Below, piece by piece: positions 10,762 through 23,918 of a stretch of 64,000 nt of DNA (the first letter of the stretch is position 1; each line of letters starts with the position of its first letter). Position numbers and translations under genes: made by a program. The DNA is from Arcuatula senhousia (taxonomy: Eukaryota; Mollusca; Bivalvia; Mytilida; Mytilidae), in contig OZ020305.1 in assembly GCA_963971305.1 (NCBI GenBank), forward strand, positions 49,023,080-49,087,079. The letters run 5' to 3'. Under the pieces are notes generated by a model. It made no database searches and was not told where the DNA came from. It saw only the letters and a list, made by a program, of their open reading frames with translations.

Positions 10762-11053
10762 CTGTTGGATGTAACATTGTTGTTATTGATTTCATGTTGT
10801 ACGAAGGGGGTGGACTTTATTTATTGTATATATGTATTACTATTTAAATATGATTAAGACTTATCATATTGGTTAGGAACAGTTCAGCCTTAGAAAAGTC
10901 CCATGATGTCTTATGACTGATAATTTTAATTACTCTGCTTTTCTCAGGTTTCACTGTTACATATTAATAAATAAACTCACATATAGACCTTGTGCATATG
11001 TGAATGTTAAATAATGCTTTTCATGTTTATGACATTTGAGGACAATTTTTTTT
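10762..11053 (+). other. G1 3' untranslated region
   Basis: AT-rich sequence between the KCTD-type frame and the polypurine tract. Nothing else recognisable. Confidence 0.5.
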
Positions 11054-11069
11054 AGAAGGAAGGGGGCAG
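11054..11069 (+). promoter_or_regulatory. G1 polypurine tract
   Basis: AGAAGGAAGGGGGCAG directly before TGTTACG, the start of the 3' LTR. G2 has GAAGGTAGGGGGCAA in the same position. This primes plus-strand DNA synthesis in LTR elements. Confidence 0.75.
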
Positions 11070-11744
11070 TGTTACGATTTTATGTCGTAACTGTTATTGT
11101 TTTTCTATATAATTAACGTTTAATATGCTGAAGTATTTTACTTTGACATTTGTTTACATTTTATGCTATGTCATGTTCCTTTGAAGTGAACTTCTTTCAT
11201 CGTTTTTGTGCATAATAGACATGAATAATAGAATTTAAGTACTGATACTTAAATTCGTTTATCGCAGAGGCCGTTGTTGTGCTTTGTAGGTTAAATTATA
11301 GAATTTGTGGTGGTTAGTTGAAACAATTAAAGGTTCCGGTTATTATTAGAATTTCAGTTTCACAAACACATCGTCCTGTCTGAAAATTTATTGTAATCTA
11401 CATTGAGAATCGATCTTAATGCTGAAGGAAAGTATTTAATTATTTAAGATTGATATCAGTCTTTCATTCTAACATAATTTCAAAAATGGATGGAACGATT
11501 TCACCTTTATTTCAAGCTACAGGTGTTTGTGAAATGGTAAACATCACAAAATCACGCCGATAATATTCTATTTCAATTACATTGTTTAATACCCACACAT
11601 TTTAAACACAATAACAGATTATAATCATTTAGGAAAGTGGAATTGCGTTTATTGAAACATAAATGATTTTGAATATAATTACACCCAATGTGACCCTGCT
11701 GAACTGTACGTGACTGACATGCACATGTACAAGAGCTACTTTAG
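11070..11744 (+). repeat. G1 3' LTR, start (end not resolved)
   Basis: Starts TGTTACGATTTTATGTCG right after the polypurine tract; G2 LTRs start TGTAACGC. The two LTRs are otherwise not alike by eye, so G1 and G2 are different families. The 5' LTR is outside the window, so the 3' end cannot be fixed. The LTR probably continues past the SINE-A insertion at 11745-12234. Confidence 0.6.
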
Positions 11745-12234
11745 TGAGTGAGTGAGTGAGTTGGTGTTTTACGCCCGTGCAACGCTATAAAGGTTATTTA
11801 CAGGCGATGAACATGAAAAGGATGATACAATGAACATGAAATGATGATGATAAATGAAATATGGGATGGGGTGGGAAACACAGGTACGGTAAATTTTGAA
11901 GAACCACAGGAAAAGGGGAGAAGTGGGTAGGGGCGGAAAATTTAGCCTATGTGGTGCACTACTTGGCGGTCCACAAAGGGGTCTTTTACGTGCATGAAGC
12001 GTGGCATTCTCCACACACGTTGGCCCAATATGGTCGGCGGTCAGGGTTTCCGTATTATAGACCTGACAACCCCCGCGGACGAGGGCTACCCTATTCAGCC
12101 ACCTAGGGTACACACTTGGTCGCTCTGTGGGCTGAGCACTGACCCGACGTCAGAATCCCAAGACCCTTAGTCGCCTCTTACGACAAGCTAGGCTCTGCTG
12201 CGGGCCTATTCGCCACCCGGGCCCCGCACGGGAC
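11745..12234 (-). mobile_element. SINE-A retroposon, full copy
   Basis: 490-bp copy in minus orientation with target duplication GAGCTACTTTAG at 11733-11744 and 12235-12246. It sits in or just after the G1 3' LTR. It is nearly identical to the 6863-7353 copy, so both are young. Confidence 0.88.
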
Positions 12235-12246
12235 GAGCTACTTTAG

Positions 12247-13920
12247 TAGTTCATATATAATTACGCTATGATGTTAGGCAGTAAAGCTTTTGTCTACGAA
12301 TGTTTACGCTTTGTGCTTACTGTACTTTACATTCCTTTTATTATTAGGTCGCAGCAAAAAAAAAACAAAAACAAAAAATAAATAAATAAAAATATCTTAT
12401 AATTAATGCATTTATGTATTTTATACTTATGGGAAATTAAAGTCTTGTAGCCCTGTATGAGCTAATGTTAGTTACAGAGGTAAGGTCCATGTTCACAAGC
12501 TAGTTGACAGCTTACTTGGTCCATACAGTTGACAGGGGCAGGAGGCCTAGCTACCCAAGTTTTATTTTGTCACCTCACACACACAGACAAAGAACTACCA
12601 AAAGAAGGACATTTTAGCAGGTAATGTTTTGAATGAATTCCTGGATTATAATAAAGCCGTGTAAGTAAAAAAAAACACAAAAAAAAACAAAACACCCTTT
12701 AATGTCCATCAGTCATAACCATAAAAACAGGCAACTCATTCAAAGTTGGTATGCACTCTTGCACAACATAATATAAAACATTAACAGGCCTCAGGCACAA
12801 CTGGTAATAGCAAATTTACATGTCAAAATGCATAATTTGTTATCAATTAAGAATGTCATTGGTCGAAATCAAATGCAGGTGCAATTGTTTATAATTATTG
12901 AATGATCACATCAGTAACAAAGTTTCATTAAAAATTTCATTCATGTGATATAAATAAATCTGAATTATCAAATCTGAATTGTCATTTTCATAATAATCCA
13001 ATTTGCATTTTTCATTCCTATTTAAATAGTTATAAAGGTATGTATGGTTATTTAATTTTATGTCTGTTAAGTGTAGTGTTACTTAGTACACTGTCGGTGA
13101 ACTCATAACTTGTGGTTGGCTCAGTAATGAAGGGATCATTACTCAATGCTCTTTTCTTCAACTATTCACATGCTGATTGTTTCTTTGATAGTTAAGGGCT
13201 TGGTGATTGAGTGCTTGGTCTGTTCTGTGAAGGGGTACGCGTGCTTTTAAATAATGCATGTTGTCTTTAATTTTATGAACAAGCAAGTCAATAAAATAAG
13301 TTATATCAATACATACACATACTTGTACAAATTATATCAAACTTAGTTATCAAGCCAAGCAAAATAAAATAAGGCAACAGTCCCTTACTTAAATTCTAAA
13401 TTTCTAGATACGGGTACATGTATATTGGCATACATGTACATGTACATGTATGAGCCAGTATAAAATAAGATATATTTGTTATATTACACGCTTTGGTTTT
13501 CTGGTTTTGTTTTTCATTTTGAGTTTCAGCTACACTAATTGTTGGAGTTAAAATAGGAGACAGTCTGGACCAGCAAGCCTTGTACTCAAATCAAGAAGCA
13601 AAGTTAAAGAGGCAAAAGGTAATGCAATTACATGGAACAGGGAAAAATATATCATTTAGTTATCAGTTATATCATTTAGCATGACTTCTTAATTCAGAAA
13701 ATTTAGATCTGATATTGGAAGGAAACCATATTAATTTGGAACTAAATTGAACAGAAAACTAAATTAGTGTTATTAATTTATTTTTATAGATTTTCACTGA
13801 TATTGGAGAAGAAGCTAAAATTATTTTATGCATGTAATTTAGATATTTCAGATCTTATAATATACTGAAGAAGAAACTAGACAAATGTATTTAGATATTT
13901 CATATTAAGCAATTATAAAT
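12247..13920. other. AT-rich DNA without a recognisable gene
   Basis: Contains simple A-rich tracts (12355-12390, 12667-12695) and a TACATG-type simple repeat (13420-13450). No exon, long frame or repeat end was recognised. The start may still belong to the G1 LTR. Confidence 0.4.
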
Positions 13921-13972
13921 GTTTTACACATGTGATGCCCATGTCGAAATATTTATCTATCTATCATTTCTG

Positions 13973-16111
13973 AAGTTGTGGTTGCCATAAGTTGCGGTAA
14001 CCAAATTATTAAATAAGAAACAAAATTTATCCTTTATTTAATTTAGATATTTCTAATCTAAATTTTAAGAGGGAAATTAGATAATGATCTATTTATTTTC
14101 ATTAAATCAGTTGTGATATTGAAGCAAGAACTAAATTTATGTTTTACTCAATTTCAATATATATGATTTGTTGCTGAAGGAGAAACTAAAACTAATTAAT
14201 GTAATAGGTAATTAAATGATTCAAATCAAGTTACGTGTATTTTATAATATATTTCACCTGTGATGCCCACGGTGAAATACTATATCTATCTATCTATCTA
14301 TATACCTACCTACTGATATACCTTATTTTAAGTTGTGGTTGCCATAAGTTGCGGTAACCAAATTATTAAATAAGAAACAAAATTTATCCTTTATTTAATT
14401 TAGATATTTCTAATCTAAATTTTAAGAGGGAAATTAGATAATGATCTATTTATTTTCATTAAATCAGTTGTGATATTGAAGCAAGAACTAAATTTATGTT
14501 TTACTCAATTTCAATATATATGATTTGTTGCTGAAGGAGAAACTAAAACTAATTAATGTAATAGGTAATTAAATGATTCAAATCAAGTTACGTGTATTTT
14601 ATAATATATTTCACCTGTGATGCCCACGGTGAAATACTATATCTATCTATCTATCTATATACCTACCTACTGATATACCTTATTTTAAGTTGTGGTTGCC
14701 ATAAGTTGCGGTAACCAAATTATTAAATAAGAAACAAAATTTATCCTTTATTTAATTTAGATATTTCTAATCTAAATTTTAAGAGGGAAATTAGATAATG
14801 ATCTATTTATTTTCATTAAATCAGTTGTGATATTGAAGCAAGAACTAAATTTATGTTTTACTCAATTTCAATATATATGATTTGTTGCTGAAGGAGAAAC
14901 TAAAACTAATTAATGTAATAGGTAATTAAATGATTCAAATCAAGTTACGTGTATTTTATAATATATTTCACCTGTGATGCCCACGGTGAAATACTATATC
15001 TATCTATCTATCTATATACCTACCTACTGATATACCTTATTTTAAGTTGTGGTTGCCATAAGTTGCGGTAACCAAATTATTAAATAAGAAACAAAATTTA
15101 TCCTTTATTTAATTTAGATATTTCTAATCTAAATTTTAAGAGGGAAATTAGATAATGATCTATTTATTTTCATTAAATCAGTTGTGATATTGAAGCAAGA
15201 ACTAAATTTATGTTTTACTCAATTTCAATATATATGATTTGTTGCTGAAGGAGAAACTAAAACTAATTAATGTAATAGGTAATTAAATGATTCAAATCAA
15301 GTTACGTGTATTTTATAATATATTTCACCTGTGATGCCCACGGTGAAATACTATATCTATCTATCTATCTATATACCTACCTACTGATATACCTTATTTT
15401 AAGTTGTGGTTGCCATAAGTTGCGGTAACCAAATTATTAAATAAGAAACAAAATTTATCCTTTATTTAATTTAGATATTTCTAATCTAAATTTTAAGAGG
15501 GAAATTAGATAATGATCTATTTATTTTCATTAAATCAGTTGTGATATTGAAGCAAGAACTAAATTTATGTTTTACTCAATTTCAATATATATGATTTGTT
15601 GCTGAAGGAGAAACTAAAACTAATTAATGTAATAGGTAATTAAATGATTCAAATCAAGTTACGTGTATTTTATAATATATTTCACCTGTGATGCCCACGG
15701 TGAAATACTATATCTATCTATCTATCTATCTATATACCTACCTACTGATATACCTTATTTTAAGTTGTGGTTGCCATAAGTTGCGGTAACCAAATTATTA
15801 AATAAGAAACAAAATTTATCCTTTATTTAATTTAGATATTTCTAATCTAAATTTTAAGAGGGAAATTAGATAATGATCTATTTATTTTCATTAAATCAGT
15901 TGTGATATTGAAGCAAGAACTAAATTTATGTTTTACTCAATTTCAATATATATGATTTGTTGCTGAAGGAGAAACTAAAACTAATTAATGTAATAGTTAA
16001 TTAGATGATTCAAATCAAGTTACGTGTATTTTATATATTTCACCTGTGATGCCCACGGTGAAATACTATATCTATCTATCTATCTACCTACCTACTGATA
16101 TACCTTATTTT
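13973..16111. repeat. Satellite, six tandem ~357-bp units
   Basis: The phrase AAGTTGTGGTTGCCATAAG recurs at 13973, 14330, 14687, 15044, 15401, 15762 and 16112 (there truncated or changed), giving spacings of 357, 357, 357, 357, 361 and 350. Middle units look identical by eye. Each holds a short inverted repeat (GGTTGCCATAAGTTGCGGTAACC region), a second one (TTTCACC..GGTGAAA) and a (TCTA)n run whose length causes the 361 unit. The first and last units are more diverged, as expected for an array homogenised from the middle. Confidence 0.92.
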
Positions 16112-16170
16112 AAGTTGTGGTTGCCATAATCTGAGGTAGCCAAATTGTTGAAGAATAAAATTAAACTCAT

Positions 16171-16194
16171 TGCCTGACCCCTTGGGGTCAGGCA
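16171..16194. other. Short perfect hairpin
   Basis: TGCCTGACCCC and its exact complement separated by TT. The 11-bp stem has a very short loop and lies just after the satellite array. Confidence 0.6.
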
Positions 16195-16839
16195 GTATAA
16201 GATTTAGTTGTTACATGGAGGCCGCCATGTTTGCTGTCAGGAAGGTATGGCTAAAATGTGTAATCAGAACCCGTACCTGCATCCAAATTCACATTATTCA
16301 CTGTAAATAAAAACGATGTCAATTATTGTGATATTTGACAAGAATTTGATAAATGGGTTTGCTACTGGTTGCGTTTCAGCATCACTTTTATTCACATGCT
16401 TTTATTGTCTGTTAAAGTTTAATGTTTGTCATTATATTACAAGCAAATTGCCCTACTGAAGTAAATAAATTTAATTATTCTTTTAATTAAATTTGCATCA
16501 CTGTTCACATCATAAATGAATGATAATTTTGTTTTGTGTATATTATCAGTTGAAAATTAATTGTCATAAACGTTTATTTAATATGTAAACACATCAGCAT
16601 GCAAAGATAAGGTCAGCCAGCGAACAAAACAATAAGTAGGTCATAAGTGTAAATTAAAAATTATGTTGGTGTTTTCTATTAAAACAAGAACAGCTATCAA
16701 GTGTGTTAATTTGACATATAATTAATTGATTTATTGAGCTTAATGCACGAGAAAGATGTCAGAGGGTAATGATTGATTGATTGATTTTGCCTATACTGTG
16801 GAGCAAGGTAAACGCACATGTACAGTTTCTTTTTTCATA
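16195..16839. other. AT-rich DNA without a recognisable gene
   Basis: Nothing recognised apart from a short ATTGATTGATTG run at ~16770. Confidence 0.4.
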
Positions 16840-17110
16840 TACCCAGCAGGCACTTCAACGTTTTTTCAACGTTTAATCAACGTTGAACTTTAACATGACA
16901 GTACGTTGAATCAACGTTGATTTTAGGTTGCATGTGAAAGTTGCAGCAACGTTGAAAACTGACGTTGTCTCAACGTTGATCACTTAATGTTGTTTCAACG
17001 TTGATAATCGATGTTGTTTCAACGTTGATAATCGATGTTCTTTCAACGTTGATAATCGATGTTATTTCAACGTTGACAATTAATGTTGTTTCAACGTTGA
17101 TTATTAATGT

Positions 17111-18399
17111 TGTTTTAAGTCCATGACTGACATAGTTTAAAGATTACCAATCCAGAACCTATCATGCATCTTTCTGGTAAAAAATATACAATGAACCAAC
17201 ACTTTTAATTATGAGGCACTCATATTGAAGATACTGGAAACAGTCCCACTTTTATTAAAAAGTTTTCAACAAACATTTACAAAAAAAGTTAACACTGATG
17301 GATGTCTCAACAAAATCCAAAACTCCTCCTGAACCACCTATACAATTCCAGGTTTCAAGATGAGGTGAATGTACTAGTAAAGCACAAATGAAAAAGCCCA
17401 CAAAATTTTATGATCATCAGACTTGTTGTTCCTGAGAAATAAAAAGTTCTTATAAAACTTTTATATTGCTATTGTAATGTATTGAAAATGATCAGTCACT
17501 CAATTGGAAAAAAACAATCTCAAGGTCAGATGATGATGATAAGGAGCAAGTTTATTCAACCTTCTGATATAAAGATACTCATACAACTTGAGACATTGAG
17601 ATTAAACTCCTCTGCAAAGAAAGCAAAACCTATCTATCTCTGATTCGCAGGACATATATATAAAAAAAGACACAATTCAGGTAAAAGTTTATCAAACATA
17701 TATTTATACATTCATTTACATTGTACTAAAGGTTTTGTCCATAAAAATTATATGTACATGTATAATCTGTCCATGGAATAAAGAATGAGTTCACAAATAC
17801 TAATGTCTCTGGCTGTCTGGGTTACACAATTAAATCTTTGCATACATTTCTTTCAAAAAAAAGTTCTTTTATAAGAAAATAAACTGATGCACATGGTCCC
17901 ATTTCTCAATAAACACTTAATACTCAAGTCATTTGGCCATAAGCTGTAAATTTTATGCCTTGTAAAGTGTGCTGTCCTAATAAAGGGATGGTGATGCAAT
18001 AATATAATAATTCAAATCAATAGACCCTTTCTGTGGGGAATATGTGCTCCACATGTTTTTCTCTATCTAACTTGTGATTAATGGCTTTACTATCTTTACT
18101 TCTTTAATAATAAATCAAAATATTTTCAATAAATAATGACAAATGATCAAACTCAAATTCACAAAGAAAAAAACTTCATGTTAACCTTACATTATATATG
18201 TACAATTTCCTATTATTATTTAAAAGTACATCTATTTTTAAATTGGGATATATAAATTACAAAATTGAAACTGGTTATAAACGAAGTCCTTAATCTCCAA
18301 CAACATTGTTCTTCACTCTCATCGGAATATTGAGGTTGCACTATTTCCTCTGACTGTCGTTCTTCTGGTTGATCAGTGTTACTTTTTTCGGTCTACCAC
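17111..18399. other. AT-rich DNA, possible 3' UTR of the minus-strand gene
   Basis: No frame or repeat recognised. The part next to 18400 would be the 3' untranslated region if the 18400-18479 segment is the last coding exon. Confidence 0.35.
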
Positions 18400-18479
18400 T
18401 CAAGCATATTGCATGAAATGACTCATTTCATCCTCAATAATAGCAACAGTGGCTGTTGGATGAACTTGAATAATTACTT
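18400..18479 (-). CDS. Candidate terminal coding exon (minus-strand gene)
   Basis: On the minus strand a strong acceptor TTTTTTTCTTGCAG ends at 18480. The sequence after it reads, from the third base, VIIQVHPTATVAIIEDEMS and then HFMQYA before a TGA at 18402-18400. It must be entered with one base already read from the previous exon. The exon before it by position (18999-19097) has no frame that joins cleanly, so either another exon is missing from my reading or this belongs to a different isoform. Product not recognised. Confidence 0.4.
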
Positions 18480-18998
18480 CTGCAAGAAAAAAATGTTCCC
18501 TCATTAAATATGCTTCTATAAGAAATCAATATATCTCTAATATATATAAGGCTGATAAAATTTTAAAAAATTAAAGAAACAATTATGATTAAATCTGTTC
18601 ACTAGAATATTCCTACCATATACATTCAAAGTCACGACAGTGGCATACATGTACCTTACACTTTGAAGGGAATACAAAAATTCACAAAATATTAATGTTT
18701 GATATTTTTGTTAGATACATGTATATCTATACATTTGTACAGAGTTCCCAAAATGTGTCTGACAAATCAGACCTGACTGGTCAAGTTAAAGCAGGTCTGG
18801 CATTTTAAACTTTGTCTGGTAGATTTTAGTATTTTTTAGAAAGTTGTAATACATGTAGATAGGACCAGTAAAAAAAAATAGGTCCGACATAAGATTCCAT
18901 TTTGACGACCTATGTCTGAGGAAGGTATTTTTTAAGATTGCGAACTCTGTTTGTATATTCAAAAGCACATGGTCACGTTTCATTACTTATATATTTAC

Positions 18999-19097
18999 CT
19001 TTTTATTGTCTTGCAAAGGGTAGTTGTTGCAAATCAAATTTTGTTGTTTTTCCTTTGACGTTCATCTTGGCTCCTAAGTAACATATTATTCAAACAT
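18999..19097 (-). other. Candidate exon with stop (minus-strand gene)
   Basis: Bounded on the minus strand by a strong acceptor (TTTTTTTTTACAG) and a donor (AAAAAG then GTAAAT). All three frames contain a stop. If entered in phase 0 from the 20170-20243 exon it ends after MFE, which would make it a terminal exon. Otherwise it may be untranslated or false. Confidence 0.3.
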
Positions 19098-20169
19098 CTG
19101 TAAAAAAAAAGGACAACTTTACATGTCACACCAATTATACAATAAAAACTTTTTCTTTTTAATTCCAAAGCCAGTGACATTAACACCACTGCCTTGCTGC
19201 TCACACAATAAATACAACATTTTTTACCCCAATCTAATATTGATATAAAGATAAAGTCTTATTTTTTATGGGGGTCCAGGAGATGACAAAACCAGGAATT
19301 TAAAGAAATAAGAAATTTATATTGATTTCAAATAATGAAGTTGCTCAAAGCAAATTCTTTGAATTTAAGATTATTCACAGTACTTGAGAAATCTGTAAGG
19401 TACATGGACTAAGGTCCATCGATGGGCTTGAGCTACATTTTTTTGTAACTAAATTACAAATCAAAATAAATCAAAGTATAATTATATTGTTTGTGTTTAA
19501 TCTTTTAATTTTGTAAAAGTAGTACAGCAAGCTAAATTGGGTGTCACAATATCAGATAAGAATTTTAGCAGAATATAACAAAGTCAAAAAGAATAACAAT
19601 AGTCGGCCATTAGGTGTAACACTGAAAGAATCTTTCAGGGAGGGTGCATATGTGTACAACACTTTCACACAAAAAATTAAACAAGGTCAATGATTAACTG
19701 ATTACCATGATAGTAAAATAATGAACATAAGACAATGATTATGAGCCAAAAAAAAATCATGCTGGTTTTCACTATAAATGTATGCATTATCTAATTTACT
19801 AATAATATTAACAAATATATGGGTCAAAAGTTGAAAGCGAAAGCAAATGTAAGGAGCTATAGGCTACAGAAATTTGGATGTTAATATGGCACGTCTGCTT
19901 TCTGACAGTTTAGTAAAATTTTTCTGGTTTTCTTTAGACCCTAGTACAATATATATTGGATATAGATATTTATTCAATCTATTTCTTTGAACCTCGAGTT
20001 ATTTGTGAAATGTCTGTATACATGGACAAGATATAGATATGGATATGTAGGAAATCATAACCACATACATTTTTTACATGTATATTTTTTTATTTATTAC
20101 CATTATGTACATGTACAATTCCTTTTTATGTTTGAGTTAAATTTGTAGAAAATTACCAGTAGCACTTAC
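19098..20169. other. Intron-like AT-rich DNA
   Basis: Lies between candidate exons of the minus-strand gene. No repeat or coding signal recognised. Confidence 0.35.
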
Positions 20170-20243
20170 CCTTTCATCACATTCTTTATGTGACCCCCTT
20201 TTGTCCCACCACCAATTTTCTTTATAATACATGTAATACTTTT
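20170..20243 (-). CDS. Internal exon, 74 nt (minus-strand gene)
   Basis: Acceptor TTTTGATTTCAG before 20243 and donor AGG then GTAAGT after 20170. Entered in phase 1 from the 21162-21330 exon, it is fully open and reads KYYMYYKENWWWDKRGSHK then ECDER, ending in phase 0. A second frame is open too, but it does not fit the upstream exon. The tryptophan-rich run is unusual. Protein family not recognised. Confidence 0.5.
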
Positions 20244-20329
20244 CTGAAATCAAAACAAGTAAATCTGTGAGCTAATGCTCACTAGTGATACCCCCGCTCC
20301 CCAAACTATGCCATGCATACAAGTTTAAA

Positions 20330-20890
20330 TACTTGGTAAACAGGAAATAGTTGACCTAGGAACATAAAATCGGTATACACCGTATGGGACGATAGGATAA
20401 AGCTATATGCAAAATATCAGACCTTTATCTCTTGCAGTTGCTGAGAAAACTTTGACGAAAATTTTGCATTCATGTTCACTATGTGCAAAAATCAAAGTAT
20501 TCGGTAAACAGGAAGTAGTTGAGCTAGGAACATAAAATTGGTATACACCATATGGTACTATAGTAGAAAGCTTTATGCAAAATATCAGACCTCTACATCA
20601 TGTAGTTGCTACGAAAACTGTGACGGAAATTTTGAATGTATGTACACTATGTGTAAAAACCTAAGTATTCGGTAAACAGGAAGTAGTTGACCTAGGAGCA
20701 TGAAATCGGTATACACCATATGGTAATATAGGAGAAAGCTATACACAAAATATCAGACCTCTGCGTCATGTAGTTGCTGAGAAAACTGTGACGGAAAATA
20801 TGTTACGGACGGACGGACGGACGGACGAACGAACGGACGGACGGACAAGGGTAAAACAGTATACCCCCCTCTTCTTCGAAGCGGGGGTAT
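20330..20890. repeat. Three ~170-bp tandem units, GACG run and hairpin
   Basis: The phrase GGTAAACAGGAAGTAGTTGA recurs near 20335, 20506 and 20671 (the first copy slightly changed). The array is followed by a (GGAC)n run at 20806-20847 and a hairpin ATACCCCC..GGGGGTAT near 20860-20890. A matching ATACCCCCGCTCC is at 20289. The same kind of element, with (GGAC) and ATACCCCC, lies at 26010-26410. It sits inside an intron of the minus-strand gene. Confidence 0.7.
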
Positions 20891-21161
20891 AATTATATAC
20901 ATGTTTATAATTAATGATACAATAATAATCTAGACGATAATGAGATAATAATCTGTGTACATTTAATTTTTTTTTCAATTGAATTTTACATTTACTGCAT
21001 AAGATTCTTTGATTTAGTAACTGCAAGGAAAAGTTTTTAGTTCACATGTTACAATAACTAGAAAAACTTGCAACAAAACTCCATGAAAATGTGGCTTAAA
21101 GATGAAATAGTTGCATCAAATTAAAGTCAACCATGTGTTATAAAAACTCACTTAAACTCAC

Positions 21162-21330
21162 CTTTAATTTTGTTTAGAACATTCTCATACTCTAAAGTAT
21201 TGTTGAACTCGCTTAGCTCTTCCATCATATTCAACTGGAACTCTTCCATAATTACCAGTTTGTTGGCAGTTATTGACAAGAGTTCTGAGTAGGTCTCTTG
21301 GTTGTACTTGTAGAACCCTTCTTTGAAATC
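21162..21330 (-). CDS. Internal coding exon, 169 nt (minus-strand gene)
   Basis: Minus strand: acceptor ..CATTTTAG before 21330 and donor AAAG then GTGAGT at 21161-21156. Phase 0 is open throughout: DFKEGFYKYNQETYSELLS, then ITANKLVIMEEFQLNMMEE and LSEFNNTLEYENVLNKIK, leaving one base for the next exon. Its acidic, Leu/Met-rich helical character suggests a coiled coil. Codon pattern and paired splice sites make this the best-supported host exon in the window. The ATG exon upstream (23919-23954) ends in phase 0 and joins without a stop. I do not recognise the family. Confidence 0.7.
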
Positions 21331-23352
21331 CTAAAATGTAAAAATTGAGATCTTATAAACATGATAAACATAACAAAACATTTGGTGAAAATGTACGTAT
21401 ATATAGATGTCCAAATCTACATTTTATTTATAAAACTTACACATTCATGTACATGTACATGTACTTTAAATATATGGAAAAACAGATTATAGGTCCATGG
21501 CCCGCTGAGTGGGAAAAATCTAAATATCTAAGCCTGCTTGTTAAACAGGAAGTAGATGTTTAGTTGCAAGACGGGGGGAGGGGGGACAAAAATGCATTTC
21601 TAAAAAGCTAATATGATATACATGTACATGTATGGGAAAATAAAAAGCCACGCCCAGCGCAGCATGATGCCGAAACACTTGTAAATGTATTAATTTCTAT
21701 TTAATTTTTTACATTGTTTATTTCAAACAAGAAATATTTATATGTTAATTCGTCAATCTTTAGATCTTTTTTACAATGGGCTGTTGTAATCCTTCTGTTA
21801 CATGTATATATATATAATTTCTTTCAAAGCCAATTATATCCCCTGATATGTATCTCACAGTGACAAAATTTCTTTATTAGGCACATCTTCCTATGATTTA
21901 CTTCCTTTGTGCAAAATTTCATAAAAATGTGTCGAGCAGTTTAGGATGTCCATCATGAGTTGCGCTTACAAGGTATGAGGACAGACGGACAGGGTGATGC
22001 CTATATACATTGTACCTCCCAAACTGTTTCAACGGGTACATGTATTATCATCATATTACAGTCATTACAAATATTCGCTGGACACTGGACAAATGTGGAA
22101 AAAAAATTCACTTGGTCCAGTAAAATATTTTGACTTTCTCCATGCATGGCAATATACATGATTACAGGACATGTCCGGTAAAAGAGAAAAATACTTCGGA
22201 ATCAATGATATCACACATACATGTAATTAGTATGACCACCAAAACTGTCAGGCCTCCAATCAGAATAAAATGGTTGTACAATAGTAAAAGACTTGAAACC
22301 ATCCCACCATACATGTATGTGATTACATATACATTTGTACCTGAAGCTGCTAAATTACAAAAGAATCAGAAGGGGTATTGAATAGCTGAGAAATTAATTT
22401 CTAAATTACATTTTATTAAAATATTCAACCCTAATTAAGTTAAAAAATTCTAGGTTGGCTTGTTGGGCTCATGCAGGGTGCCCCCCTCAGGTTGCAAGGT
22501 CGCTTTTAAAAGGGGCCTGAGGTCGCAAGGTCGCTTTTAAAAGGCATATTTTGGCGGAGATCGCAGGTCGTTTTTTTTTGGCATACATGTAGGTCGATTT
22601 TATGAAGTGTAGGTCGGAAGTTGCCCTTAAAAAGCCCTCAGGTTGCAGGTCGTTTTTAACCATGCGGGAGCCACCTTGTTACATGTACATGTATATGATA
22701 TACATGTATGTATGTGATTTTTTTATCCTAAAAAACATATCCCATAAAATGACACCCTTCCTGAAGCTGCATAACATAAATATTGTCTATTGTCTATAAA
22801 AAGATATTTGTTATGAAAAAACAAGTTGCACAAAAACACATCCAACACATTATCAGTGACTGTTGCGGTGGGGGACAACTAAGATTTTACAAAGTCAGTG
22901 AAGACCCTGTCAACAAAAAATCCTGGTTTATGAAAATAATTCAATGCATGGATTTACAATGTACTTGAAATTTACATACATGTATGGACAGAAACTGTAT
23001 TAAATTTAAGAATCAATCTTTTTCAAGACAGCTAGTGCATGAGTGTTTTACCTCAGGCTCAGCTGTAACATCAAGAAATTGTTGATAGATGGACAAACAA
23101 GTGCTGGGAATGCGCATACATTGTACAATAGATTATAAGACAGTTAAATGCATGTGTAGGCAAGATCAAATTCAAGAAAAAACTATGTTACTGTACCTGA
23201 ACATGATGTAGAACATGTTACATACATGTACATGTGGATAAAATAGGGGATATATGATGTGGGGGACTGAAGTGGTTTTAAAATAACTGTTGATTTTTAA
23301 TGCAGTCAAGTTCACTTCTCAGCTAAAGAAATGGTCAAAGGCAAATAATTAC
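21331..23352. other. Intron with TACATG repeats and short direct repeats
   Basis: No exon recognised. TACATG-type simple repeats occur near 21450, 21620, 22680 and 23220. At about 22480-22660 a ~30-bp phrase (AGGTCGCAAGGTCGCTTTTAAAAGG-like, four imperfect copies) recurs. Confidence 0.5.
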
Positions 23353-23387
23353 CTTTCCAAATCCAAAGGAACGAAGCTCTTTGACAT
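23353..23387 (-). pseudogene. Duplicated, out-of-frame copy of the ATG exon
   Basis: Minus strand reads ATGTCAAAGAGCTTCG and then TTCCTTTGGATTTGGAAAG before GTAATT. It matches the exon at 23919-23954 but is one base shorter between ATG and CTTCG, so ATG and exon end are in different frames. It sits in a tandem duplication (about 23298-23610 resembles 23870-24170), together with the donor and flanking intron. Confidence 0.5.
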
Positions 23388-23918
23388 AATTACATGTACA
23401 TATGATAGATTTAATTTATATTTACATGTACGTGTACATGTAGTTCAGAAAATTCCATAATGAAGCTACATGTACATATCAGTGTAAAATTTTGATGGTG
23501 CAGATGAATATTTTATTTATGAAAAGTATTTATACATGTACATGTACAATGAAGATATGAACTCTAAAGTGACAGATACAGTAATTTCAAAAAGGGGCCC
23601 ACTGACAGGCTAGGGAAGGGGGGGGGGGTTCAACTAAATTGGTTGCTTAAATTATTCTTATATATCCAACCAAAATGAAATTTTTCAAAAAAAAAGGAGG
23701 GAAGGGCTGGGATATGAAATATCTTGTAGGAATGAAGTTAAGTGTATCATATGTAACATTGTTTGTCATTTTTCTTAAATTTGTAACTGCATTAAGACAT
23801 GCATGCTATAGTATGTACACATGTAAAACAGTTTGCTATTTGATTATAAATGTGATGTTTCTAGAATGCAGTCAAGTTCACTTCTCAGCTGAAGAAATGG
23901 TCAAAGGCAAATGATTAC

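Noticed and set aside
12235..12920. End of the G1 3' LTR at a TAACA near 12916
   Set aside because: Length would resemble that of G2, but without the 5' LTR there is no way to confirm it.
13973..16111. CRISPR-like array
   Set aside because: Units are 357 bp and repeated in full with no unique spacers; this is a eukaryotic satellite.
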